Part shown: one piece after another, positions 1 through 5,230 of the stretch | Layout of the letters: the number at the start of each line of letters is the position of its first letter | Numbering within the stretch: the first letter of the stretch is position 1 | Source: JAUIAI01 sp049680625 | Lineage (GTDB): Bacteria > Pseudomonadota > Gammaproteobacteria > Burkholderiales > Burkholderiaceae_E | NCBI GenBank assembly: GCA_049680625.1 | Contig: JBAUID010000143.1 | Location: 1 to 5,230 of the forward strand | Length of the DNA: 5,230 nucleotides | Direction of reading: 5' to 3' | Translations under genes and position numbers: made by a program | The notes under the pieces: generated by a model | What the model was told of the DNA's origin: nothing | The model's input: only the letters and a program-made list of their open reading frames with translations | The model's database searches: none

Positions 1-98
1 AGCGCGGTGAAGAGGCCGGAGGCCAGCCGCGCGAGATGTTGGTGTGACCGAACAATCAGCGTTGAGAAGTCTTTGTGACGGAAGAGGAACGGGACCAT
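1..98 (-). CDS. Unrecognised protein, N-terminal fragment running off the left edge
   Basis: An open frame starts at an ATG whose complement is at 96-98 and runs to the window edge without a stop. It gives about 32 residues beginning MVPFLFRHKDFSTLIVRS and continuing HQHLARLASGLFTA. The start is supported by a GGAG ribosome binding site (complement at 105-108) six bases upstream of the ATG. Third positions are mostly G or C, as in the other genes here. The fragment has a mildly hydrophobic, basic N-terminus and no domain I can name. It is transcribed away from the rest of the window and separated from its neighbour by about 500 bp, so it is probably the first gene of its own transcript. That it is a real gene is likely but not certain; its function is unknown. 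Confidence 0.5.
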   Translation of the reverse strand, partial: MVPFLFRHKDFSTLIVRSHQHLARLASGLFTA

Positions 99-598
99 AG
101 AAAACTCCGGAGCAGCAGTCATTAGTGCATTGCCATTGTTCCGCAAGCGTTATGGTCTGTCGTCCGGATTGTTCACAGAGTGCCGGTATTGCGACGGTAG
201 GATGGGCTGAAGTAGGTATTTCTGACTAGTTTTGTTGTGCGTTATTGCATTGGGCGCGGCCCGCGAAAATGCGCGCACTGCAAAAGCAATGCGCACACTG
301 CAGACCGTTTCCAGGTGCGCTGCAGCGTTCCCGCAGAAAGGTCGAAGGCATCACCGACCGTCATCGCCAGGCGGCGTAACACTGGACGAAACCACCGCCG
401 AATGCCAATGCGACGGCAGACCGGCCGACTACGATCACATGATGTTCGTATTGGCGCATCAGTCACTGCATTGGCCCGACTTTGACCTTTGCCATGAATG
501 CAGCGATGGTCATCCCGCCTGGACCGGCAAGGTTGTTCAACTCGTTTGGATTATCAGGAAGATTGAACAGTAGTGGCGGATGAGTGCAAGACTCGGGC
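99..598. other. Intergenic stretch without a convincing gene
   Basis: Short open frames cross this stretch on both strands, but they have erratic composition (rich in Cys, Arg and His), poor start sites and no recognisable motif. I take it as non-coding or as badly decayed sequence. It should hold the promoter of the leftward gene ending at 98. The only internal structure I see is a near-identical 15-mer occurring twice, at 268-282 and 288-302. Confidence 0.5.
268..302. repeat. Two 15-bp near-identical copies with a 20-bp period
   Basis: AATGCGCGCACTGCA at 268-282 recurs as AATGCGCACACTGCA at 288-302, with one mismatch. A spacing of about two helical turns is compatible with a regulator site. 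With only two copies and no nearby start codon it may equally be a chance or slippage duplication. Confidence 0.35.
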
Positions 599-652
599 AC
601 GTGATGGATTTTTTTGAAAAAAACCGACATCACTCTGGCATGAATTGTCAAA
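599..652 (+). repeat. Left copy of the direct repeat flanking the MFS/oxygenase pair
   Basis: This copy shares, in the same order and orientation as the copy at 2889-2942, the blocks ACGTGATGG, AAAAACCGA, ATC, TCTGGCATGAA, TG and AAAG. Between the first two blocks it is a few bases longer than the right copy. It contains the stop codon of the MFS gene (complement of 648-650), so it covers the 3' end of that gene. The order and the 9- and 11-base exact blocks make chance similarity unlikely. Confidence 0.75.
601..633. terminator. AT-cored hairpin just downstream of the MFS gene (possible terminator)
   Basis: GTGATG at 601-606 can pair with CATCAC at 628-633, and seven T (609-615) with seven A (617-623), so the element folds on both strands. 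It begins about 15 bp past the MFS stop codon, where a terminator would be expected. It lacks the usual GC-rich stem followed by a U tract, so terminator activity is doubtful. The outer CATCAC arm is not conserved in the right-hand repeat copy. Confidence 0.3.
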
Positions 653-1868
653 AAGATTCGCTACCCGCTCGTCGCTTCCAGAGTCGACAGTCCGGCACCA
701 CAACAGCGGCCGCGAACAAACACATAACGAGCATCAGCGGACCGAACGCGTCGAAACCCGGGCCAGCATACAGCCACCCGCCTAGCATCGCTGCAGACAG
801 CCAACCAATACTGGCGATGGAGCTGTTTAATCCCATTATGACCCCGCGCACATTCGGCGGCACATCGGCCATCGCCGCGATCAGTGGCGGGCGTCCGACG
901 GCGTTGAAAAACGAGAATCCGATGCCTAGCCAGACGGTATTCACAAGGCCTGGCTGCCAACCGAACCAGGCAATTGCAAAAGCCCCGGAGACAAGCATCG
1001 CCAGTGCAAAGCTCACCCGCCGGTTAGGAAGTCGGTCGGCCACCTGGCCGCCCACGATCGTGCCGATGATGTTGCCAAGCGCGAAACCGAACAGCGGCGC
1101 GGCGAGTTGCGCGAGTTGCAGGTCGTAGGCGGTGCTCAGGTAAGTCGGATAGTAAAATGTCGACAGGCCGAAGCAAACCCGCTCCAGGGTCAATGCGACG
1201 AATAACCGCGCGATCGGAGCCGTCATGGCCTCGCGAAGTGACACGCTGCCCGAATTCCCTGCGTTGGCAATGCGCTTCGAATCGCGCGTTGGTCGCGAAC
1301 CCAAAAAGGTGGCGACAGCGGCAAGAATCGCCAGTCCGGCGACAATCAGGTGCACGCCTCGCCAGCCCACATGCGCGCCCAGCCACGCCGATGCCGGAAT
1401 ACCGATAAGCAGCGTCAGCGACTGCCCGCTCATGACCCAGCCCAGTGCGCGTCCGTGCTGCAGGCTAACGGTGCGCAGTGAAACTTCTGTCATCGCAGTG
1501 GCCGTGAACGACCCACAAGCGAGCCCGGCGATGGCCGTCACTATAACCAGCAGCCAGAAATGATCCAGGTTCGCGACCGTCACCATCGTGGCAGCCAGCA
1601 GCAGCAGAGCGCCAAACAGGACGAGACGTCGGCCGATGCGATCGGATGCCTTGCCGGCAGCAAACGAACCGATAGCCCAGCATGCCGATGTGACGCCGAA
1701 CAGATTCGCAATCCAGGGCAGCGAAACGTCGAAGTCGGCGGCCATTTCCAGCAGTAACGGCGAACGCACGCTGCCACTGGCGGTCGCTGCGAACATCCCC
1801 AGACAGCACGCGGCCACCAGGGCCCACGGCATTTTGGTGCTCGAAGTGTCTGTCGTTGCGATGCTCAT
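648..1868 (-). CDS. MFS transporter, 12 transmembrane helices (DHA1-like)
   Basis: This is a 406-residue inner-membrane permease of the major facilitator superfamily, expected to move a small molecule by proton coupling; the substrate cannot be read from sequence. The loop between helices 2 and 3 carries the MFS signature GKASDRIGRR (residues 72-81). A degenerate second copy, GGQVADRLPNRR (273-284), starts the C-terminal half, as expected for two six-helix bundles. GIPASAWLGAHVGWRGVH (156-173) fits the helix 5-6 region of drug/metabolite MFS proteins. A hydrophilic linker at about 190-212 separates the halves. Length matches the usual 390-420 residues. I chose the ATG at 1868 because it leaves a short polar tail before helix 1 (about 14-34). 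Longer in-frame starts at 1919 and 2006 would run into the divergent gene and add an unconserved-looking tail. The ribosome site is weak (AGAGA, about 12 bases upstream). The gene diverges from the oxygenase-like gene with a 49-bp gap, so shared control is likely. Confidence 0.9.
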   Translation of the reverse strand: MSIATTDTSSTKMPWALVAACCLGMFAATASGSVRSPLLLEMAADFDVSLPWIANLFGVTSACWAIGSFAAGKASDRIGRRLVLFGALLLLAATMVTVANLDHFWLLVIVTAIAGLACGSFTATAMTEVSLRTVSLQHGRALGWVMSGQSLTLLIGIPASAWLGAHVGWRGVHLIVAGLAILAAVATFLGSRPTRDSKRIANAGNSGSVSLREAMTAPIARLFVALTLERVCFGLSTFYYPTYLSTAYDLQLAQLAAPLFGFALGNIIGTIVGGQVADRLPNRRVSFALAMLVSGAFAIAWFGWQPGLVNTVWLGIGFSFFNAVGRPPLIAAMADVPPNVRGVIMGLNSSIASIGWLSAAMLGGWLYAGPGFDAFGPLMLVMCLFAAAVVVPDCRLWKRRAGSESF

Positions 1869-1917
1869 CGTTGAATCAATCTCTTGCGTCCGCCCAATCG
1901 AGGTGTAATGATGCCCC
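1869..1917. promoter_or_regulatory. 49-bp divergent intergenic region with a candidate -10 box
   Basis: This gap is all that separates the two divergent start codons, so each promoter must overlap the other gene or the other promoter. On the plus strand TGTAAT at 1904-1909 matches the sigma-70 -10 consensus at five of six positions. It would place the transcript start at about 1915-1918, on or just before the ATG at 1918, suggesting a leaderless or nearly leaderless message. No good -35 box sits at the standard distance. GAGG at 1900-1903 is the alternative ribosome site, but about 14 bases from the ATG it is too far to be ideal. I could not identify the minus-strand promoter. Confidence 0.35.
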
Positions 1918-2889
1918 ATGAACGATGCACAGGCGAACGATGCACAGGCCCAACGTCCAGCGACACAACTGGCGCCGCCCACCCTCCTTTCCGATGCATT
2001 CGACAACCCGGAAGAAGTACTTGAGCTGATCGATCGCGGCGCACCCTATAAAAGCATCACCGCCGTTCAAAAAGAACCCGAAGGAACTCGTGCTGCGCCA
2101 TGGTTCCGAAACTTTTGGGCCCTCGGTGGCAAAGTCATCTTCCCCGGCGCTGAGCAAGCCTTTCACAACCCAAACTTCGTTGAAGCGGCCAAAGAACACT
2201 TTGGTGCCCGGGTAATTTCGCCGCTTGCGATGATGACCAACCTAAACGCGCCGGCGCCAGCCGGGCAACCGCATCTGGATCTGCCATTCTTTCGCGGGGC
2301 TCACAAGCGTGAAGTGCCATTGTGGCTGCTGGCACCAATGGGTTACTCCGGATTGTTCCAGCGCTGGGCAATACCCGTCGCGTCGGTGATCACCTGGTTT
2401 TACGGCGGTAAGGGTGGTGAGTTCGAGTACTGGCCCGATGGTTTGCAGGCGGCGAGTGCGGTGCAAGAGAGTCTGTTTGATAATCAGGGGGTCATTGGCG
2501 ATAACGAATACATGTACCACCGAGTGCGCCAGATCGGTGACGAGTCGAATTTTCTGCCGGACAATCAGATTCCGTTCGATGCGATGTTGGAGCGGACTAA
2601 TGCGGGATGGCAGATTACCGCGCCAGCAGGCGAAGTAAGCGAAGTACTGGCTAGCTATGCTGCCGAACAGGTTCGTGCGTCAGTATTGTGGAAAGCGTAT
2701 TGCTTTGCCGATCAGGCCCAGGCTGACGCATTCAACAATGGCACAGACAATCTGACGCCCAGGCAGATTGTCGACATCTTCCAGGCTGACTTGCAACACA
2801 GAGGCATCCGGATCGACCCGCCTGACAATGTGACCGAGCAGAGCGAATGGTCTCAGACCATTCAAAGCACCTATATAGCGCAAAGCTGA
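1918..2889 (+). CDS. Uncharacterised protein, putative non-heme Fe(II)/2-oxoglutarate-type oxygenase
   Basis: This 323-residue soluble protein has no signal peptide or membrane helix. A cupin/2OG-oxygenase-like core is suggested by PHLD (residues 118-121), giving an H-x-D pair at H119 and D121, followed about 80 residues later by H201 in YHRVRQIG. Together these make a plausible 2-His-1-carboxylate iron site. Between them lie FFRGAH (124-129), WLLAPMGYSGLFQRW (136-150) and WFYGGKGGEFEYWPDG (160-175); GGEF-type strands are common before the distal histidine in double-stranded beta-helix oxygenases. The 2-oxoglutarate-binding arginine is not obvious (R202, R204 or R226). From memory, actinobacterial and proteobacterial hypothetical proteins share the PHxD, SGLF, YWPDG and HRV blocks; I could not check this. 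The ATG at 1918 is the first usable in-frame start, because the GTG at 1903 is followed directly by a stop. The N-terminus contains the duplication NDAQANDAQA. The gene diverges from an MFS transporter that may move its substrate or product. The fold is moderately likely; the reaction is unknown. Confidence 0.8.
   Translation: MNDAQANDAQAQRPATQLAPPTLLSDAFDNPEEVLELIDRGAPYKSITAVQKEPEGTRAAPWFRNFWALGGKVIFPGAEQAFHNPNFVEAAKEHFGARVISPLAMMTNLNAPAPAGQPHLDLPFFRGAHKREVPLWLLAPMGYSGLFQRWAIPVASVITWFYGGKGGEFEYWPDGLQAASAVQESLFDNQGVIGDNEYMYHRVRQIGDESNFLPDNQIPFDAMLERTNAGWQITAPAGEVSEVLASYAAEQVRASVLWKAYCFADQAQADAFNNGTDNLTPRQIVDIFQADLQHRGIRIDPPDNVTEQSEWSQTIQSTYIAQS
1920..1949 (+). repeat. Perfect 15-bp tandem duplication in the oxygenase-like gene
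   Basis: GAACGATGCACAGGC occurs twice head to tail (1920-1934 and 1935-1949), beginning within the start codon. It keeps the reading frame and encodes NDAQA twice at residues 2-11. It lies in a polar N-terminal tail ahead of the predicted fold, so it is probably tolerated. The exact identity suggests recent replication slippage. Confidence 0.85.
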
Positions 2890-2942
2890 CGTGATGGCTT
2901 CTTAAAAACCGAAATCTATCTGGCATGAAGTGCACTAAAGCG
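2889..2942 (+). repeat. Right copy of the direct repeat flanking the MFS/oxygenase pair
   Basis: This copy begins at the last base of the oxygenase stop codon and matches the 599-652 copy through ACGTGATGG (2889-2897), AAAAACCGA (2904-2912), TCTGGCATGAA (2919-2929) and a closing AAAG (2937-2940). It lies between the 3' ends of the oxygenase-like gene and the beta-barrel remnant, which converge. Unlike the left copy it cannot form the long outer hairpin, so what is conserved is sequence rather than fold. Confidence 0.75.
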
Positions 2943-2967
2943 TGCAGCAGAAAAGACGCAAGTTATC

Positions 2968-3285
2968 CTAGAACCGATACCGCAACCCAAGCTGGAACGT
3001 CAGCGGGTTGTATTCCAGATCCCGAACGCTGCCCGGGTTTAAACTGCCCACTCGGATAAAGCGAACTTCTGTGCTCAGCGACCAGGTGTAGTTCGGTTCG
3101 TCATTCTCACCCGCCATCAACGAAAAACCGATATCCAGCGTGGGCGTCTTGAGCGACTGTGTCGATACATCACCCGCCCGGCACTGGCCGGCGAGCGCAC
3201 GGCTCAGTCCGATCAGGCGTGGTGATCGGCATCGCGACGGCGATAAGCGGCCAGGGGACAGGGGACAGGGGACAGGGCGAATCAG
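2968..3285 (-). pseudogene. C-terminal remnant of an outer-membrane beta-barrel protein
   Basis: Read leftward, the frame ends at a TAG (complement of 2968-2970) with the residues YNPLTFQLGLRYRF. This is a classic last beta-strand with a terminal Phe and an aromatic two residues before it, the signal recognised by the BAM assembly machinery. Upstream, TPTLDIGFSLMAG and TWSLSTEVRFIRV read as two more strands of alternating polar and hydrophobic residues, with ENDEPNY as a turn. Going further upstream the barrel character is lost by about 3180. The frame has no adequate start codon (the only ATG, complement of 3115-3117, is mid-barrel) and meets an in-frame stop at 3286-3288. A complete barrel, signal peptide and start are therefore missing: the gene is truncated, with its break near the GC-rich repeat zone. 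The family cannot be fixed from about 70 residues. The 3285 limit is the edge of the open frame rather than of homology. Confidence 0.7.
3252..3277 (+). repeat. Heptamer tandem repeat CAGGGGA, 3.7 copies
   Basis: The 7-base unit CAGGGGA is repeated without error at 3252-3258, 3259-3265 and 3266-3272, then stops after CAGGG at 3277. The G runs on one strand could favour slippage or G-quadruplex formation. It sits at the broken end of the beta-barrel remnant. Such short heptamer arrays are known as intergenic repeats in several bacterial groups; no mobile-element gene accompanies it here. Confidence 0.85.
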
Positions 3286-3300
3286 TCAGTCCGGCACGGA

Positions 3301-3377
3301 ACACCGTGGCGCGGGCGCTGCTGCGCGCCCGGTGTCGGGGCGCCGCAAGCAATGCCCCGATCGGCGGGCTGGCCCGC
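3301..3377. repeat. Cluster of three GC-rich palindromes, REP-like
   Basis: Three hairpins lie in series. GGGCGC pairs with GCGCCC around TGCTGC (3313-3330), with outer ACACC and GGTGT arms at 3301-3305 and 3331-3335. CGGGGC pairs with GCCCCG (3336-3341 with 3354-3359). GCGGGC pairs with GCCCGC (3364-3369 with 3372-3377). Dense GC palindromes outside genes resemble REP/BIME elements. The sequence does not match a REP family I recognise, and high local GC makes some pairing likely by chance. Confidence 0.45.
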
Positions 3378-3404
3378 ACTTTGTGGCCCGGGTAGTGAAT
3401 TCTG

Positions 3405-3437
3405 ACCGGCTAGCTGCGCCGGTTTGGCCTGTTTTTT
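3405..3437 (+). terminator. Hairpin followed by a T run, possible intrinsic terminator (plus)
   Basis: ACCGGC (3405-3410) pairs with GCCGGT (3418-3423) around a seven-base loop, and six T follow at 3432-3437. The T run is eight bases from the stem, farther than usual, and no plus-strand gene ends nearby (the closest stop is at 2889). It may insulate the downstream permease gene from read-through, or simply be the last palindrome of the preceding cluster. Confidence 0.35.
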
Positions 3438-3463
3438 CCCACGTCGCCCGCCAGGCACCGACA

Positions 3464-3493
3464 TTCGGATACTTTGCAAATGGTCTTTAAAAT
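3464..3493 (+). promoter_or_regulatory. Candidate sigma-70 promoter of the EamA permease gene
   Basis: TAAAAT at 3488-3493 matches the -10 consensus at five of six positions, with TTCGGA at 3464-3469 as a weak -35 box and an 18-base spacer. It lies in the only AT-rich patch upstream of the permease and predicts a leader of roughly 65-70 bases before the GTG at 3568. The position is sensible and the -35 match is poor. Confidence 0.35.
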
Positions 3494-3556
3494 TAATATC
3501 GGCTGGCTGGATTGTCCCGGAGATGCTGGCGATAACCGACAACACGGCCGGCTTTC

Positions 3557-3560
3557 AGGA
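3557..3560 (+). promoter_or_regulatory. Ribosome binding site that decides the GTG start of the permease
   Basis: AGGA at 3557-3560 sits seven bases before the GTG at 3568, a standard spacing. The upstream in-frame ATG (3522-3524, ATG CTG GCG) has GGAG directly against it with no spacing, so it is a poorer start. Confidence 0.6.
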
Positions 3561-3567
3561 AAATTCT

Positions 3568-4458
3568 GTGACAAATAACATCCGCGGCGCCATTTACATG
3601 AGCGTCAGCATGGCTGGCTTCAGCCTGAACGACGCGTTGATCAAACTGGTCTGTGCCGATCTGCCGCTGTTCCAGGCCATATTTGTGCGCGGCCTGTTAA
3701 CCGTTCTGCTGATGACGGGTGTCGTCTGGCATATCGCGCCTGGGTGGCCGACACTTGCGCCGCGTGATATCCGCTGGCTGGCACTGCGGATGGCCGGCGA
3801 AGTCGGCGGCACGCTGTGTTTTTTGACCGCTTTGATCCACCTGCCACTGGCAAACGCAACCGCCATCCTGCAGATGATGCCAATGGTGATGACGCTGGCT
3901 GCTGCATTGCTGCTTGGAGAACAAGTCGGCTGGCGCCGCTACCTGGCCGTGTTGATCGGTTTTGCCGGCATGCTGCTGATTGTCCGGCCCGGTGCCGACG
4001 GTATAAGCATTTATGCGGTAATGGCACTGGGTGCGGTTGTCTTCTTTTGCCTGCGCGACCTTGCCACCCGTCAGATCTCCGGGCAATTACCGGCTGTTGT
4101 GATTACCCTGGTGACCAGCGTGACCATTACCACCACCGGCGCCGTGCTTACCGCGCTAACGGACTGGCAAACGATGCGCGTTGACCAGTTTGCTGGCTTG
4201 GCTGTTTGTGCAGTTGCGGTGGCCGCCGGCTACCTGTTCGGAGTCAGCGCAATGCGTTGTGGCGATGTCAGTGCGGTGTCCCCGTTTCGATACGCAATTT
4301 TGCTGTGGGCAATCCTGCTCGGCATTCTTTTCTTCGGTGAATACCCGGACTGGCAAATGCTGCTGGGGGCTGCCATCCTGGTAATTGCCGGGCTGTATAC
4401 CGTTCACCGGGAGCGCCAGGTGGCTAAACAGACGACCCGCACATCGCCAGCCGATTGA
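3568..4458 (+). CDS. EamA/DMT-family permease, ten transmembrane helices
   Basis: This is a 296-residue inner-membrane protein of the drug/metabolite transporter superfamily, probably an exporter of a metabolite or amino-acid-like compound; the substrate is not readable. Two EamA repeats are visible. The first ends with NATAILQMMPMVMTLAAALL (96-115), LGEQVGWRRY (116-125) and LIGFAGMLLIVRPG (129-142). The second ends with GDVSAVSPFRYAILLW (232-247), FFGEYPDW (255-262) and LLGAAILVIAGLY (265-277). The Pro and the conserved Glu after helices 4 and 9 (E118, E258) are both present, so the gene looks intact. Length fits the usual 280-300 residues. The start is GTG: the resulting VTNNIRGAIYMSVSMAGFSLND opens directly into helix 1, as in related permeases, and has a well-spaced AGGA. 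A start at 3522 or 3424 would add a tail unlike the family. It stands alone on its strand and converges on the LysR gene 71 bp downstream, so the two are not cotranscribed. Confidence 0.92.
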   Translation: MTNNIRGAIYMSVSMAGFSLNDALIKLVCADLPLFQAIFVRGLLTVLLMTGVVWHIAPGWPTLAPRDIRWLALRMAGEVGGTLCFLTALIHLPLANATAILQMMPMVMTLAAALLLGEQVGWRRYLAVLIGFAGMLLIVRPGADGISIYAVMALGAVVFFCLRDLATRQISGQLPAVVITLVTSVTITTTGAVLTALTDWQTMRVDQFAGLAVCAVAVAAGYLFGVSAMRCGDVSAVSPFRYAILLWAILLGILFFGEYPDWQMLLGAAILVIAGLYTVHRERQVAKQTTRTSPAD

Positions 4459-4500
4459 GGCGAGCAGTTCTGTTCACAATCGGCAATGCGACAGATTGCA

Positions 4501-4517
4501 ACGAGCGTTCGCTTTTT
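4501..4517 (+). terminator. Weak hairpin and T run between the convergent permease and LysR genes
   Basis: AGC (4504-4506) can pair with GCT (4511-4513) around a GTTC loop, running straight into five T at 4513-4517. The stem is very short, so this is a marginal intrinsic terminator. Its place, 40-60 bases past the permease stop, is right. Confidence 0.3.
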
Positions 4518-4529
4518 AGATGGAACCCA

Positions 4530-5230
4530 TTAAGTATTTCCCGGCGAATAGTTAGACAGAAAGTCAGCAAAAACGGAAACCAAACTCTGCCGATAAGACT
4601 TTTCTGGCCAGACTGCAAAATATTCTACTTCGGGGAGTTTCCAGTCCTCAAAAATGCGGACCAGCTTTCCTTCTTCGACGCCGCGTTGTGCATACTCCAC
4701 GGGCATTACTACGACGCCTATGTCCATGCAAGCGTATGAGTAGAGAGCACTGATACTGTCAACTTGAAGTCGGGCCTGATCATGAATTGAGAGCCTTTGA
4801 GTCTCGCCAGTATCGGATTTCAATACGAACAAACGTTTGCGATGTCGGTATGTGATCCAGTCCCATTCCATCAGTTCCCTGGGGTGAGCCGCATTCGATT
4901 GATCGGCAAAATAGCGCTTACCCACGAAGACAGCCCGTTCAAATTTTCCAAGCTTGCGAGTCGTGGCTTTACCTGTGCCGAATTGCCCGGAACGGATACA
5001 CAGGTCGTAACCGTCCTGTACGGGATCAAGTGCGTTATCCGTGAAATCTGCGGTCACGTGCACTTGAGAATGCAGCGCAATGAACTGGCCAATGGCCTGC
5101 GAGAGACGCGAAGACAACAAGTACGTAGGCACTGAGATTCGGAGCGACCCCATCGGAACTGATCTGGTTTCCCTGAGTTGGTTTAACCCCCTTTCTGCAA
5201 CCTCCAGGATCCCGGATGTGTGGGCAAAGA
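4530..5230 (-). CDS. LysR-family transcriptional regulator, effector-binding part (5' end off the window)
   Basis: The frame runs from the right edge to a TAA (complement of 4530-4532), giving 232 residues of a protein normally about 300 long. It opens in the linker helix (FAHTSGILEVAERGLNQLRE) and enters the periplasmic-binding-like domain at MGSLRISVPTYLL. It continues through DNALDPVQDGYDLCIRSGQ (effector-domain hallmark, D-G-x-D-x-x-I-R), the KRYFADQ...HPRELMEWDWITY segment, and ACMDIGVVVMPVEYAQRGVEEGKLVRIFEDW, matching the usual late part of the domain. About 65-70 residues with the winged helix-turn-helix lie outside the window. The ATG at 5153 is internal, because homology continues upstream of it. 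LysR genes usually control a divergent neighbour, which here would lie to the right. The convergent permease is a less typical target. No frameshift is visible. Confidence 0.9.
   Translation of the reverse strand, partial: FAHTSGILEVAERGLNQLRETRSVPMGSLRISVPTYLLSSRLSQAIGQFIALHSQVHVTADFTDNALDPVQDGYDLCIRSGQFGTGKATTRKLGKFERAVFVGKRYFADQSNAAHPRELMEWDWITYRHRKRLFVLKSDTGETQRLSIHDQARLQVDSISALYSYACMDIGVVVMPVEYAQRGVEEGKLVRIFEDWKLPEVEYFAVWPEKSYRQSLVSVFADFLSNYSPGNT

Noticed and set aside
232..573. 113-codon plus-strand frame and overlapping minus-strand frames in the left gap
   Set aside because: There is no ribosome site, the residue composition is irregular, no domain is visible, and several frames are open at once, which suggests chance.
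634..650. TGGCATG in both repeat copies as a sigma-54 promoter (-24/-12)
   Set aside because: The GG is not followed by GC at the required ten-base spacing in either copy, and both sites sit at gene 3' ends.
580..1128. 182-codon open frame on the plus strand
   Set aside because: It lies antisense to the MFS gene, is rich in Pro, Ser and Arg with no motif, and its openness follows from the codon bias of the true gene.
1869..2006. Upstream extension of the MFS frame to a 452-residue protein
   Set aside because: The added segment overlaps the start of the divergent gene, is Cys/Ala-rich in a way that mirrors the tandem repeat, and precedes the natural N-terminus of an MFS protein.
3252..3277. 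CRISPR-like array
   Set aside because: The repeats are seven bases with no spacers; it is a simple tandem repeat.
3424..3567. N-terminal extension of the EamA permease from ATG 3424 or 3522
   Set aside because: It would cross the putative promoter and ribosome site and add a tail before helix 1 that this family does not normally have; the GTG at 3568 has the better-spaced AGGA.
4797..5135. 112-codon plus-strand frame opposite the LysR gene
   Set aside because: It is a shadow of the LysR coding frame with no ribosome site or recognisable sequence.
4530..5153. LysR gene as a complete short 207-residue protein starting at ATG 5153
   Set aside because: The family pattern continues upstream of that Met without a stop to the window edge, so the Met is internal.

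Overview
The window looks like ordinary bacterial chromosome, probably from a Gammaproteobacterium or a close relative. The grounds are moderately high GC, Shine-Dalgarno sites, a LysR regulator, an EamA permease, and the C-terminus of a Gram-negative outer-membrane beta-barrel. The assignment is inferred from gene style alone and no marker gene is present. I saw no rRNA, tRNA, CRISPR array, transposase or integrase.

Layout, left to right. Bases 1-98 (minus) hold the first 32 codons of an unrecognised gene leaving the left edge. Bases 99-598 are intergenic, with no convincing gene. Bases 648-1868 (minus) encode a 12-helix MFS transporter. Divergent from it after 49 bp, bases 1918-2889 (plus) encode a 323-residue protein of no named function that looks like a non-heme Fe(II) oxygenase. 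This pair is bracketed by two imperfect direct repeats of about 54 bp (599-652 and 2889-2942), one at each gene's stop codon. Right of the pair is the C-terminal remnant of an outer-membrane beta-barrel gene (2968 to about 3180, minus). It is followed by a 26-bp heptamer repeat and a run of GC-rich palindromes (about 3250-3440). Bases 3568-4458 (plus) encode an EamA/DMT permease starting at GTG. Converging on it is a LysR regulator (4530 to beyond 5230, minus) whose DNA-binding domain lies outside the window.

Functionally, the most interesting unit is the divergent transporter/oxygenase pair. Shared regulation and a shared small-molecule substrate are plausible but inferred. The flanking direct repeats suggest it may be a discrete cassette, although a genome-wide repeat family would explain them equally well. 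The permease and the LysR gene converge, so they are not an operon, and the LysR target probably lies to the right of the window.
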